A DNA stretch of 64,000 nt from NCBI RefSeq assembly GCF_019511345.1, contig NZ_JAEUAK010000007.1:1-64000 (forward strand), in the 5' to 3' direction. Made by a program: the position numbers and the translations under genes. This document shows, piece by piece, positions 56,821 to 64,000 of the stretch. Position 1 is the first letter of the stretch. Each line of letters opens with the position of its first letter. Source of the stretch: Rhizobium mesosinicum (GTDB taxonomy: Bacteria > Pseudomonadota > Alphaproteobacteria > Rhizobiales > Rhizobiaceae). The notes below the pieces were generated by a model. It saw only the letters and a list, made by a program, of their open reading frames with translations. It had not been told where the DNA came from and did not search any database.

Positions 56821-58529
56821 TTCTTTTCGAGTTCTTCGTGCTGGAGAAAGTCGAAATCGACACCTTCGTCTGCCTGCAGCACACGCGTGTGATAGAGCTT
56901 CGCATAGCCGCGTGCCGGCTCTGTTGCCGGCATCTGTCCAAGCCTGGCCAAACGCCGGTCGAATTCCACCTGGTCGATTACAAGGTCAATGCGTCTTTCC
57001 CTGACGTCGAGCCGGATGCGGTCACCGGTTCTGACGATCGCCAAGGGTCCGCCGGCGGCAGCTTCGGGGGCGATGTGGAGTACGATGGTCCCGAAAGCGG
57101 TACCGCTCATGCGGGCATCGGAGATCCGCACCATGTCCTTGACACCTTGACGGGCGAGCTTGCGCGGGATCGGCAGGTATCCGGCTTCGGGCATGCCCGG
57201 CGCGCCTTTCGGACCGGCATTGCGCAGAACGAGTATATCGTCGGCGCGAACGTCAAGGTCGTCGCTGTCGATCCGCAGGGTCATGTCCTCGACGGAATCG
57301 AACACGACCGCTCGTCCCTCGTGCTGCAGCAGGTCCTTCGATGCGGCAGATTGTTTGATGACTGCGCCGCGAGGCGCGAGATTGCCATGGAGTACGGCAA
57401 TGGTGCCGATCGGCTTCAGCGGCTTTTCGACCGTGCGGATGATTGTCTGCCCAGGCTCATCGGGAGCGGCGTCGATCACCTCGCCAATGGTCTTTCCATA
57501 GACCGTCTGCTGGTTGCCGTCGAGCTCGTGGCGAACGGCTTTCAGCAGCGTCTGCACACCGCCGGCCTCGTGGAACTGTTCCATATAGTGCTGGCCGGAG
57601 GGCTGCAGATCGACGAGCAAGGGGATGACCTTGCCAAGCCTGTCGAGCTCGGCCATGTCGAGGTGAATGCCGAGCCGTCCCGTAATGGCGGCAAGGTGGA
57701 CGACGGCATTCGTCGAGCCGCCCATCGCCTGCAGCGCGACAAGACCGTTGCGGATGACCGCTGGTGTCAGGATATCACGGACAGTCGGCGCATCCGGGTT
57801 GGCTGCAAGCGCGGCGGCGACACGTCCCGTCTCTTCGGCAAGCCGTACCCGCTCGGATTCGGCAGCCGGTGCCGATCCCGCCCGCGGCAGGCAGAGACCC
57901 ATCACCTCGGTCAGGTTGGCCATGGTGCTCGCCGTTCCCATGACCGTGCAGGTGCCGATCGAGCTTGCGAGCTTGTTATTGACATCGGCAATCTCCGACT
58001 CGTCAATTTCGCCTGCGCGAAAGCGGCCCCAGAAACGGCGGCAATCGGTGCAGGCGCCGAGCCTCTCGCCCTTGTGATTGCCGACGGCCATCGGCCCTGT
58101 CGGCAGGAAGATCGCCGGGATCTCGCTGCTGGCGGCGGCCATGATCTGCGCCGGCAGGGTCTTGTCGCAGCCACCGATCAGGATCACTGCATCCATCGGC
58201 TGGGCGCGGATCATCTCCTCGGTTTCCATCGCCATCAGATTGCGCAAATACATCGAGGTCGGCGAGGCAAAGCTCTCGTGGATAGAAATAGTCGGGAAGA
58301 CCATAGGCATGGCGCCGGCGAGCATAACGCCGCGCTTGGCCGCTTCGATCAGCTGCGGGACATTGCCGTGGCAGGGGTTGAAATCGCTGTAGGTATTGGC
58401 AATCCCCACGATCGGGCGATCGAGGGCATCGTCGGAATAGCCCATCGCCTTGATGAAGGCCTTCCGGAGGAAAAGGGAAAAACCCTGATCGCCGTAACTC
58501 GTCAGCTTGCGACGAAGACCGCTCGACAT
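56817..58529 (-). CDS. IlvD/Edd-family sugar-acid dehydratase
   Basis: 570 residues. Cluster and metal ligands: NTYSDFNPCHGNVPQLI, LIGGCDKTLPAQIMAAAS, and SSIGTCTVMGTASTMANLTE, the three Cys that hold the iron-sulfur cluster in this family. Later motifs include AMGGSTNAVVHLAAI and MVRISDARMSGTAFGTIVLH. Members dehydrate dihydroxy acids, arabinonate, xylonate, galactonate and related acids to 2-keto-3-deoxy acids. Context with a lactonase, a sugar dehydrogenase-like protein and a kinase points to a sugar acid rather than branched-chain synthesis. The long plus-strand ORF 56754-58550 is its mirror. Confidence 0.88.
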   Translation of the reverse strand: MSSGLRRKLTSYGDQGFSLFLRKAFIKAMGYSDDALDRPIVGIANTYSDFNPCHGNVPQLIEAAKRGVMLAGAMPMVFPTISIHESFASPTSMYLRNLMAMETEEMIRAQPMDAVILIGGCDKTLPAQIMAAASSEIPAIFLPTGPMAVGNHKGERLGACTDCRRFWGRFRAGEIDESEIADVNNKLASSIGTCTVMGTASTMANLTEVMGLCLPRAGSAPAAESERVRLAEETGRVAAALAANPDAPTVRDILTPAVIRNGLVALQAMGGSTNAVVHLAAITGRLGIHLDMAELDRLGKVIPLLVDLQPSGQHYMEQFHEAGGVQTLLKAVRHELDGNQQTVYGKTIGEVIDAAPDEPGQTIIRTVEKPLKPIGTIAVLHGNLAPRGAVIKQSAASKDLLQHEGRAVVFDSVEDMTLRIDSDDLDVRADDILVLRNAGPKGAPGMPEAGYLPIPRKLARQGVKDMVRISDARMSGTAFGTIVLHIAPEAAAGGPLAIVRTGDRIRLDVRERRIDLVIDQVEFDRRLARLGQMPATEPARGYAKLYHTRVLQADEGVDFDFLQHEELEKK

Positions 58530-58747
58530 TGTTCCTCCCTCGTCCCTTAATCGATCTCAAGCCTAGTGGGATACGCAGGATTGTCAATAAATAAGATATA
58601 GCGACATGCGTGCGGCTTAACTTGGCAGGCAATTTGATAAAGAAAACTCACTATAATTCACGATATTCTGCGGTTTTTATCTGCATTAGGCATTGGCTTT
58701 CCGGCGGGTGGCGCTTAGATTATCGATAAAACAGGGTGCGGTGATTT
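58530..58747. promoter_or_regulatory. AT-rich divergent promoter region of the sugar-acid cluster
   Basis: This 218-base interval separates the minus-strand dehydratase from the plus-strand oxidoreductase. It is much richer in A+T than its surroundings and contains TTGATA and TATAAT (58635-58658), though with short spacing. The GntR regulator encoded at 59800 most likely acts here. No perfect operator palindrome was seen. Confidence 0.45.
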
Positions 58748-59773
58748 GTGGAAGAGATCAGGCGAAGGCGCGTAGGAATTATTGGCGCCGGCTGGGTGAG
58801 TGAATATCATCTGCCGGCATGGGCAAAACAGTCGGCGCGCGCCGAGATCGTCGCGGTCGCCGATCCCTCCGCCGAGGCGCGCGAGGCCAAAAGCCAGCAC
58901 TTTGGCATCCCACGCGTTTACGCAAGTGCGGAGACGATGCTGGCGAATGAAGCGCTCGACGCGGTCGATATCTGCGCGCCGCGCGAGGTCCATGTCGCGC
59001 TTGTGCGGCTCGCCGCGGCAAGGGGGCTCGATATCATCTGTCAGAAGCCACTCGCGCCCGACTATGATCAGGCCGCTGCTCTCGTTGCCGGTTTGCCGTC
59101 GTCGATCCGGCTGATGGTGCATGAGAACTGGCGTTTTCGTGCTTACTATCGCCGGCTGAAGGCATGGATGGAAGAGGGCATTGCGGGTGCCGTCAGGCAG
59201 GTCCAGTTCGAATTCCTATCGAGTGGAATGATCGCGGACGGTGAGGGCAGAAGGCCGGCGCTCGTCCGCCAGCCGTTTTTCCGCAGACAGGAACGCCTTC
59301 TTGTCATGGAGGTGATGATCCATCATCTGGATACGCTGCGCTACCTGTTAGGCGAGATGGAGGTTGTTGCCGCACATCTCGAGCGCAGCAATGACGACAT
59401 TGTCGCCGAAGATGTTGCGTCCGTAATCCTGCGCCGTCTGGACGACGGGGTGATCGTCACTGTAAACGCCAGTCTCGCGGTGCATGGCGCTCCGCCGGCG
59501 CCACGTGACCATCTGCGGATTTTTGGTACACAGGCGACGCTGGAACTGGATGGCATCCGTCTTTCGGCGAAGGGGCAAATACAGCGCCTGGAGGAATTTG
59601 ACGCGGATGCGGTCTATCAGGGCGCCTATGATGAAACGATCAGCCATTTTCTCGACGGGCTGGAGGGGCGTGCGGCGATGGAGACGGTCCCCGACGATAA
59701 CATGAAAACGCTGGCGCTGGTTGAAGATATCTATCGGCTGAGCCGGTTCGACGCTCGAGACAAACCGCGGTAA
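58748..59773 (+). CDS. Gfo/Idh/MocA-family oxidoreductase
   Basis: 341 residues. Rossmann motif VGIIGAGWVSEYHLPAW at the N-terminus, and IICQKPLAPDYDQAA, the EKP-type catalytic Lys motif in a Gln-Lys-Pro variant. The C-terminal beta-sheet domain has MEVMIHHLDTLRYLLGEM, where the second His is the usual catalytic candidate. These enzymes oxidise sugars or inositols with NAD(P). Start GTG 58748 has no clear ribosome site. It is followed 26 bases later by the GntR gene. It probably makes the lactone or ketone that the divergent genes process. Confidence 0.85.
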   Translation: MEEIRRRRVGIIGAGWVSEYHLPAWAKQSARAEIVAVADPSAEAREAKSQHFGIPRVYASAETMLANEALDAVDICAPREVHVALVRLAAARGLDIICQKPLAPDYDQAAALVAGLPSSIRLMVHENWRFRAYYRRLKAWMEEGIAGAVRQVQFEFLSSGMIADGEGRRPALVRQPFFRRQERLLVMEVMIHHLDTLRYLLGEMEVVAAHLERSNDDIVAEDVASVILRRLDDGVIVTVNASLAVHGAPPAPRDHLRIFGTQATLELDGIRLSAKGQIQRLEEFDADAVYQGAYDETISHFLDGLEGRAAMETVPDDNMKTLALVEDIYRLSRFDARDKPR

Positions 59774-59799
59774 GATGGCCAGCCGCCGGAGGATTATGG

Positions 59800-60471
59800 A
59801 TGCAGACGCTTGATGATATCAGGGAAGGTGAGATCGAACACGACGACCTCAGCATCGCGCGCGCCCTTGAGGAAGACATCATCTTCGGACGGCTGGCGCC
59901 GGGCACGCGGCTGACCGAGGACACGCTGCTGGCGCGCTTCCATGTCACCCGCCATTTCGCCCGCCAGGCCATTGTCCAATTGGAGGCGATGGGCATCGTC
60001 GTGCGCGAGCGCAACAAGGGTGCCACTGTCCGTTCGCTGACCCCTCGGCAGGTGCAGGAGATCTATGACGTGCGCGAGCTGCTACAGCGGCAGGCCGCTC
60101 TCTGGATTCCATTGCCGGCGCCCGACGAGCTGATCGCTGAACTGACGGTCCTGCATGAAGAGCACGGCCGGCATGTCGAATCTGGCTACCTGCGCGGCGT
60201 GCACGAGACGAACGACCGGTTCCACCTGACGCTCTTCGCAGCCTGTGGCAATTCCCATCTCGTTCAGTCGATCGAACTCTATATGCGCCTCAGCCTGCCG
60301 GTGCGCGCCAATTCCATGTCCAGCAAGGAATCGCTGCAGATCTCACACGAACATCATCGGCTGATGATCGAGATGCTGAAAGGCAGGGACAACTGGGTCT
60401 TGGCGCAGCTCTGTGTCGATCACCTGCAGCCGAGCAAGAAGCGCTACCTCGCCTATGTGAGCGAAAACTGA
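59800..60471 (+). CDS. GntR-family regulator, FadR/FCD subfamily
   Basis: 223 residues. An N-terminal winged HTH (LEEDIIFGRLAPGTRLTEDT, LLARFHVTRHFARQAIVQLE) is followed by an all-helical FCD effector domain (REVQ-type VREL, then VHETNDRFHLTLFAACGN and SHEHHRLMIEML, with the Asp/His residues that hold a metal in FCD proteins). Regulators of this group sense sugar acids and similar carboxylates. It sits inside the cluster and converges on the kinase gene 4 bases away. Confidence 0.87.
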   Translation: MQTLDDIREGEIEHDDLSIARALEEDIIFGRLAPGTRLTEDTLLARFHVTRHFARQAIVQLEAMGIVVRERNKGATVRSLTPRQVQEIYDVRELLQRQAALWIPLPAPDELIAELTVLHEEHGRHVESGYLRGVHETNDRFHLTLFAACGNSHLVQSIELYMRLSLPVRANSMSSKESLQISHEHHRLMIEMLKGRDNWVLAQLCVDHLQPSKKRYLAYVSEN

Positions 60472-60475
60472 GGTC

Positions 60476-61462
60476 CTAGATGGATCGGCCGGCAATCATA
60501 TCGGCTGCCGCCGTTGGCGTGCGATCGCCATCCCCCAGCAAAGCCGAAACCTCGGCACGCTGCGGTGCGCCGAGCCGCCCGCCAAAGGTGCTGCATTTCA
60601 ACGCTGCAGCGGCAGAGGCCATCCGTATGGCGGCATCTGTCGTCAATCCCTCCGTGACCGCCAACGCATAGGCGCCATGGAAAATATCCCCGGCCGCCAG
60701 TGTGTCGACCGCCTTGACCCGAAATGCGGGCAGATGCGCGACATCAGCAGTTTCTTCGTTCCACCAATAGCTGCCGCGCTCTCCGGCGGTAACCACGATC
60801 AAAGCTTGCGGATATTGCGTCTTGAGAAGGGGTACCATGCCGGCCGGATCGTCGATTTGCGAAAGGCTGTTGGCTGCCGGCTCCGAAAAGATGATGTGGT
60901 CGGCATGTTTCGCCAGCATGTCGATGATGTGAGGCGCAGCGACATCGCCATCGAGGATCGCGGGCTTTCCGGCTGCCCTTGCTGCCTGAAGGACGTTGAG
61001 GCCGAGAGCCGGCCAGCGCACATCCACCATGACGGCATCGAATGTAGCGAGATCGTCGGCCGTGACCTCCTTGACGTGTTCGTGCAGTCGCGGATCGTAG
61101 AAGGGAACGATCAGCCTTTCGCCATCGTCGTCAATGAGGATAGTCGAAACGGCCGAACGGGCGCCCGCAACCCGGGCGCTGCCGTCGACATCAATTCCCG
61201 CTTGTTCGAGCTCTGACAGGATCTGCCGGCCGGCCGGATCGTCGCCGACTGCGCCCCACAGGCTTGCAAGACCACCGAGGCGCACGATCGCATAGGCCGC
61301 ACTGGAAGCCATGCCCTCGGCCACTTGCAGCATTTCATAGGGCAGAACCTTACCCGGCGTCTGCGGGATCGTGCGGACACGAAACAGTGTATCGAGCACG
61401 GCAGCACCGACGCAGAGCACGTGGCGCGGCTTGCTGCCCGCATCGGAGAAGGTCGGGCTCAA
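60476..61462 (-). CDS. PfkB-family carbohydrate kinase
   Basis: 328 residues. N-terminal VLCVGAAVLDTLFRVRTIPQ, a middle strand AVMVDVRWPALGLNVLQAAR with ILDGDVAAP, and the PfkB signature VDTLAAGDIFHGAYALAV, whose DTxxAGD supplies the catalytic Asp. VDVRWP and LDGD are shared with YihV-like sulfofructose kinases as I recall them, so a sulfosugar or a 2-keto-3-deoxy acid are both possible substrates. Its start overlaps the stop of the ABC ATPase gene (ATGA), so it is made with the importer. Confidence 0.87.
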   Translation of the reverse strand: MSPTFSDAGSKPRHVLCVGAAVLDTLFRVRTIPQTPGKVLPYEMLQVAEGMASSAAYAIVRLGGLASLWGAVGDDPAGRQILSELEQAGIDVDGSARVAGARSAVSTILIDDDGERLIVPFYDPRLHEHVKEVTADDLATFDAVMVDVRWPALGLNVLQAARAAGKPAILDGDVAAPHIIDMLAKHADHIIFSEPAANSLSQIDDPAGMVPLLKTQYPQALIVVTAGERGSYWWNEETADVAHLPAFRVKAVDTLAAGDIFHGAYALAVTEGLTTDAAIRMASAAAALKCSTFGGRLGAPQRAEVSALLGDGDRTPTAAADMIAGRSI

Positions 61463-62514
61463 ATGCGTCGGCCAGTTGACTTGTCGAAGAGATGGACACT
61501 TGCCGGATCGATCGCGATCGAAACTGTATCGCCGTACGCGATTGCCAGCCGTTCACGGAAAAGGCAGGAAATCTGTTCTCCATTGCAATCCAGCTTGGCG
61601 AAGATTTCCGATCCCGTTCCCTCGACAATTTCGGCACGGCCGCCAATGCCGCCTTGGCTGGCGCGAATATGTTCGGGACGGATACCGTAGACGAGCTGAC
61701 CAACGGGTGGTGCGCTCTTGATGTTTTCCGGCAGTGGCAAGATGAGGCCCATCTCGGTGCGGAAGACACCTTCTTCAATCCTGCCGTCGATGAAATTCAT
61801 GGAGGGCGAGCCGATAAAGCCGGCGACGAAGAGATTGGCGGGGCGGTCATAGAGTTCCAGGGGAGCGCCGACCTGCTCGATGACGCCATCATGCAGAACG
61901 ACGATCTTGTCAGCCATCGTCATCGCCTCGATCTGGTCGTGGGTGACATAGATCGTCGTCGTCTTGATACGCTGATGCAGCGATTTGATTTCGGCGCGCA
62001 TCTGCACGCGCAGCTTCGCATCGAGATTGGAAAGCGGCTCGTCGAACAGGAAGACTTGCGGATCGCGCACCAATGCGCGGCCCATGGCGACACGCTGACG
62101 CTGGCCCCCTGAGAGCTGTTTGGGATAACGGTCGAGCAGCTTTTCAAGGCCAAGGATGTTAGCCGCCTTAGCGACCCGTTCGGAAATCTCCGACGTATCG
62201 GCCTTTTTCAGCTTCAGAGCAAAGCCCATGTTGTCGGCGACGCTCATATGCGGATAGAGCGCATAGTTCTGGAAGACCATTGCGATATCGCGGTCGCGGG
62301 CCCTCAGGTTGCTGACGTCACGAGCACCGATCCGGATTTCGCCGTCGCTCATTTCCTCCAGGCCGGCAATCATGCGCAGCAGGGTGGATTTGCCGCAGCC
62401 GGACGGACCGACGAGCACAACGAATTCTCCGTCGGCAATATCAACGCTGATGTCCCTGATGACATTGACGGCGCCAAAGCGTTTCTGGACGTTTCGAATA
62501 TTCACGTTTGCCAT
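61459..62514 (-). CDS. sugar ABC importer ATP-binding protein (UgpC/MalK type)
   Basis: 351 residues from ATG 62514; upstream extension to 62559 is unsupported. Walker A LVGPSGCGKSTLLRMIAGLE, Q-loop VFQNYALYPHMSV, signature LSGGQRQRVAMGRAL, Walker B VFLFDEPLSNLD, H-loop YVTHDQIEAMTMAD, then a C-terminal OB/TOBE domain (VYGIRPEHI, ending VHLFDKSTG). This long C-terminus is typical of CUT1 sugar importers. It follows two permease genes and overlaps the kinase. Confidence 0.93.
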   Translation of the reverse strand: MANVNIRNVQKRFGAVNVIRDISVDIADGEFVVLVGPSGCGKSTLLRMIAGLEEMSDGEIRIGARDVSNLRARDRDIAMVFQNYALYPHMSVADNMGFALKLKKADTSEISERVAKAANILGLEKLLDRYPKQLSGGQRQRVAMGRALVRDPQVFLFDEPLSNLDAKLRVQMRAEIKSLHQRIKTTTIYVTHDQIEAMTMADKIVVLHDGVIEQVGAPLELYDRPANLFVAGFIGSPSMNFIDGRIEEGVFRTEMGLILPLPENIKSAPPVGQLVYGIRPEHIRASQGGIGGRAEIVEGTGSEIFAKLDCNGEQISCLFRERLAIAYGDTVSIAIDPASVHLFDKSTGRRI

Positions 62515-62539
62515 GTTGATGGTCCTTTGAATGCCTGGG

Positions 62540-63361
62540 TCAGCCGCCCTTGACGGCACCAGCCGTCAGGCCCGCAACGATCTGCTTTTGCGCAAACATG
62601 GTGAGTACCAGCACGGGCAGGGTTACGATGAGTGCGGCTGCAGCAAGCGGCCCCCAACTGACCTGCTCGAACGAGAGCATGTTATAGACGGCCACAGGCA
62701 GGGTTCTGGTTTCGCGGCTCGCAAGCACGATGCCGAAGACGAAGTTGTTCCAGGAGAAGATGACCGAGAGGATGAAAGCTACGACGATGCCGGGCTTGGC
62801 GATCGGCAGCGCCACCAGGCGGAAGACCTGCCAGGAGGTCGCGCCGTCGATGCTGGCCGCCTCTTCAAGCTCCATCGGCGTCGTTTCGAAATAGCCGATC
62901 ATGATCCAGACGACGATCGGCACCGTTACCACCAGATGGATGATGATCTGCGGCCAGAGCGTGCCGAGAAGGTTCAGCCACTGGAACAGCAGGAACAGCG
63001 GAATGAGGAAGGACAGGCCTGGCGTCATGCGGGCGATCATGATGACCATGGCGGAACGCTCCGCCTTGAGCCGCGCGATGCCGTAGCCGGCGGGTACGCC
63101 GATCAGCAGCGCGAGCAAGGTTGCGCCGCCGGTTACGAGGATCGAATTCCAGAAATAGAGGAAGAAATTATTCTCCTCGAAGACCTTCATGTAGTTCGAC
63201 CAGGCGAAACGCTCGGGGATGAAGATCGGCGGATAGGCGCCATTGTCGATTTCATATTTCAGCGATAGCGAGATCATCCAGAGAAAGAACAGGATGACAG
63301 GGGAGACCATGACGAGGGCGACAAACAGCAGCCCGATGCGATCGATCGTCTTGCGTTTCAT
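62540..63361 (-). CDS. sugar ABC importer permease (MalG type)
   Basis: 273 residues, six membrane helices. The EAA loop that contacts the ATPase is TTPMELEEAASIDGATSWQV (EAA-x3-G), followed by FRLVALPIAKPGIVVAFILS. The protein ends AGLTAGAVKGG, typical of this permease class. Its ATG overlaps the stop of the upstream permease by one base (TGATG). Confidence 0.92.
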   Translation of the reverse strand: MKRKTIDRIGLLFVALVMVSPVILFFLWMISLSLKYEIDNGAYPPIFIPERFAWSNYMKVFEENNFFLYFWNSILVTGGATLLALLIGVPAGYGIARLKAERSAMVIMIARMTPGLSFLIPLFLLFQWLNLLGTLWPQIIIHLVVTVPIVVWIMIGYFETTPMELEEAASIDGATSWQVFRLVALPIAKPGIVVAFILSVIFSWNNFVFGIVLASRETRTLPVAVYNMLSFEQVSWGPLAAAALIVTLPVLVLTMFAQKQIVAGLTAGAVKGG

Positions 63362-64000
63362 CAGCGTGTCTCCGTGTCGGACCAGTTGGCGCGCTGCCGG
63401 ATCATCATCAGGACGAAGGAAAGCGCGATAATCATGATGAAGAAGACGACCGCCATCGCCGACCCGTAGCCGATGTCATAGTAGGAGAAGGCCGTATTAT
63501 AGAGATAGATGTTGATCGTCTCCGATGCGGTGCCGGGCCCGCCCTGTGTCATCGCATAGATGATATCGAAGCTCTTGACCGCATCGATGCTTCTGATCAT
63601 CACGCCGATCATCAGGAAGGGTGCGATCATCGGCAGGGTCAGGTAGCGGAACTTCTGCCAGGCGTTGGCGCCGTCGATTTCGGCACTCTCATAGGGTTCG
63701 CGCGGAACGGCCGCCAGGCCCCCGAGAACGATCAGCATGATCAGCGGTGTCCATTGCCAGGTCTCGACCAGCACGAGCGAGGGAATGACGCTGTTCTGGT
63801 TGTAGATCCATTCCTGCGGCCCGATGCCCACGAGCGACAGCAGGTAATTGAGCACGCCGAGCTGCGGATGGAACATCATCGTCCAGACGAGCGCTATGGC
63901 GACCGGTGTCGCCATCATCGGCATGACGAAAACGCCGCGCAGCAATCCGCGGAACGGAAACTGCGCGTCGAAGATCAGGGCCGCGAGCGTGCCCAGGATG
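63361..64000 (-). CDS. sugar ABC importer permease (MalF type), 5' end outside window
   Basis: About 213 residues visible; the frame is open to the last base, so the start lies beyond the window. The EAA loop reads VPREPYESAEIDGANAWQKF, then RYLTLPMIAPFLMIGVMIRS. Four or more membrane helices are visible, the last FFIMIIALSFVLMMI. With the MalG-type permease, the ATPase and presumably a binding protein outside the window it forms a CUT1 importer for the sugar-acid pathway. Confidence 0.92.
   Translation of the reverse strand, partial: ILGTLAALIFDAQFPFRGLLRGVFVMPMMATPVAIALVWTMMFHPQLGVLNYLLSLVGIGPQEWIYNQNSVIPSLVLVETWQWTPLIMLIVLGGLAAVPREPYESAEIDGANAWQKFRYLTLPMIAPFLMIGVMIRSIDAVKSFDIIYAMTQGGPGTASETINIYLYNTAFSYYDIGYGSAMAVVFFIMIIALSFVLMMIRQRANWSDTETR

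Noticed and set aside
56754..58550. 598-codon plus-strand ORF opposite the dehydratase
   Set aside because: Longer than the real gene but only a mirror; the minus strand carries all IlvD/Edd cysteine motifs.
1..64000. CRISPR array, rRNA, tRNA, replication origin or prophage
   Set aside because: No regularly spaced direct repeats, rRNA or cloverleaf sequences, repABC genes, iterons or phage structural genes were seen on reading both strands; a tRNA or CRISPR search program would settle this.

Overview
The window looks like a plasmid or accessory region of a Rhizobium (R. leguminosarum/etli group or a close relative). This rests on a FixL-FixJ-FixK type cascade, a bacteriophytochrome with its own heme oxygenase, a Rhizobium-type dispersed palindrome, binding-protein sugar importers next to sugar-acid genes, high-GC codon use with long antisense mirror ORFs, and no rRNA, tRNA or other core genes. 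The species is inferred, not proven.

Layout. 1-5,480: end of a LysR regulator, a protein of twelve 17-residue RTX-like repeats, a Nudix hydrolase with a doubtful C-terminus, a nucleotidyltransferase-fold protein, a DUF3800 protein with a 12-G tract upstream, and gene-poor sequence. 5,477-11,338 (minus strand): red-light module of bacteriophytochrome kinase, tandem-GAF hybrid kinase and heme oxygenase. 11,373-11,892: a cut-off ORF fused to a Tn3 transposase remnant. 11,943-15,083 (minus): fixL-, fixJ- and fixK-like genes. 15,493-29,245: arginine/polyamine block of arginine deiminase, ornithine carbamoyltransferase, carbamate kinase, an amino-acid antiporter, a CDF metal exporter, two Orn/Lys/Arg decarboxylases, a PotE-type antiporter and a solute-binding protein. 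29,375-53,339: ion transport and envelope stress genes (Ca2+/H+ exchanger, SulP-PPK2-AI-2E operon, DUF3300/DUF2950, CYTH, lipoprotein hydrolase, MscS, DUF3302-like/HlyD pair, BASS transporter, DUF2254, VIT/CCC1-like protein) and three paralogous membrane signalling proteins. 53,425-55,782: a scar zone with a frameshifted hsp20, a second broken copy of the LysR 3' end, a RelB antitoxin with cut-off toxin, and a decayed IS3 element. 55,948-64,000: a sugar/sugar-acid catabolic cluster with GntR regulator and an ABC importer that runs off the window.

How it fits together. Seven sites resembling the FNR/FixK box (TTGAT-N4-ATCAA) lie in intergenic DNA near the fixLJK genes. Four have a TATAAT-like hexamer (4 of 6 matches) exactly 22 nt downstream, the spacing of an activated class II FNR promoter; a fifth, with a poorer box, has one within a base of that spacing. 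They precede a small conserved protein and arcA, a periplasmic protein and CDF exporter, the decarboxylase-antiporter operon, and the VIT-like gene; two more lie near the SulP-PPK2 operon and DUF2254. My reading is a compact, self-regulated low-oxygen/acid survival island: arginine gives ATP and ornithine through ArcABC, ornithine is decarboxylated to putrescine with proton consumption, and the exchangers import substrate. The FixL-like kinase lacks the segment that carries the heme ligand in classical FixL, so its signal is unknown. The sugar cluster at the end reads as dehydrogenase, lactonase, dehydratase and kinase around a 2-keto-3-deoxy sugar acid, and appears to be a separate unit beyond the scar zone.
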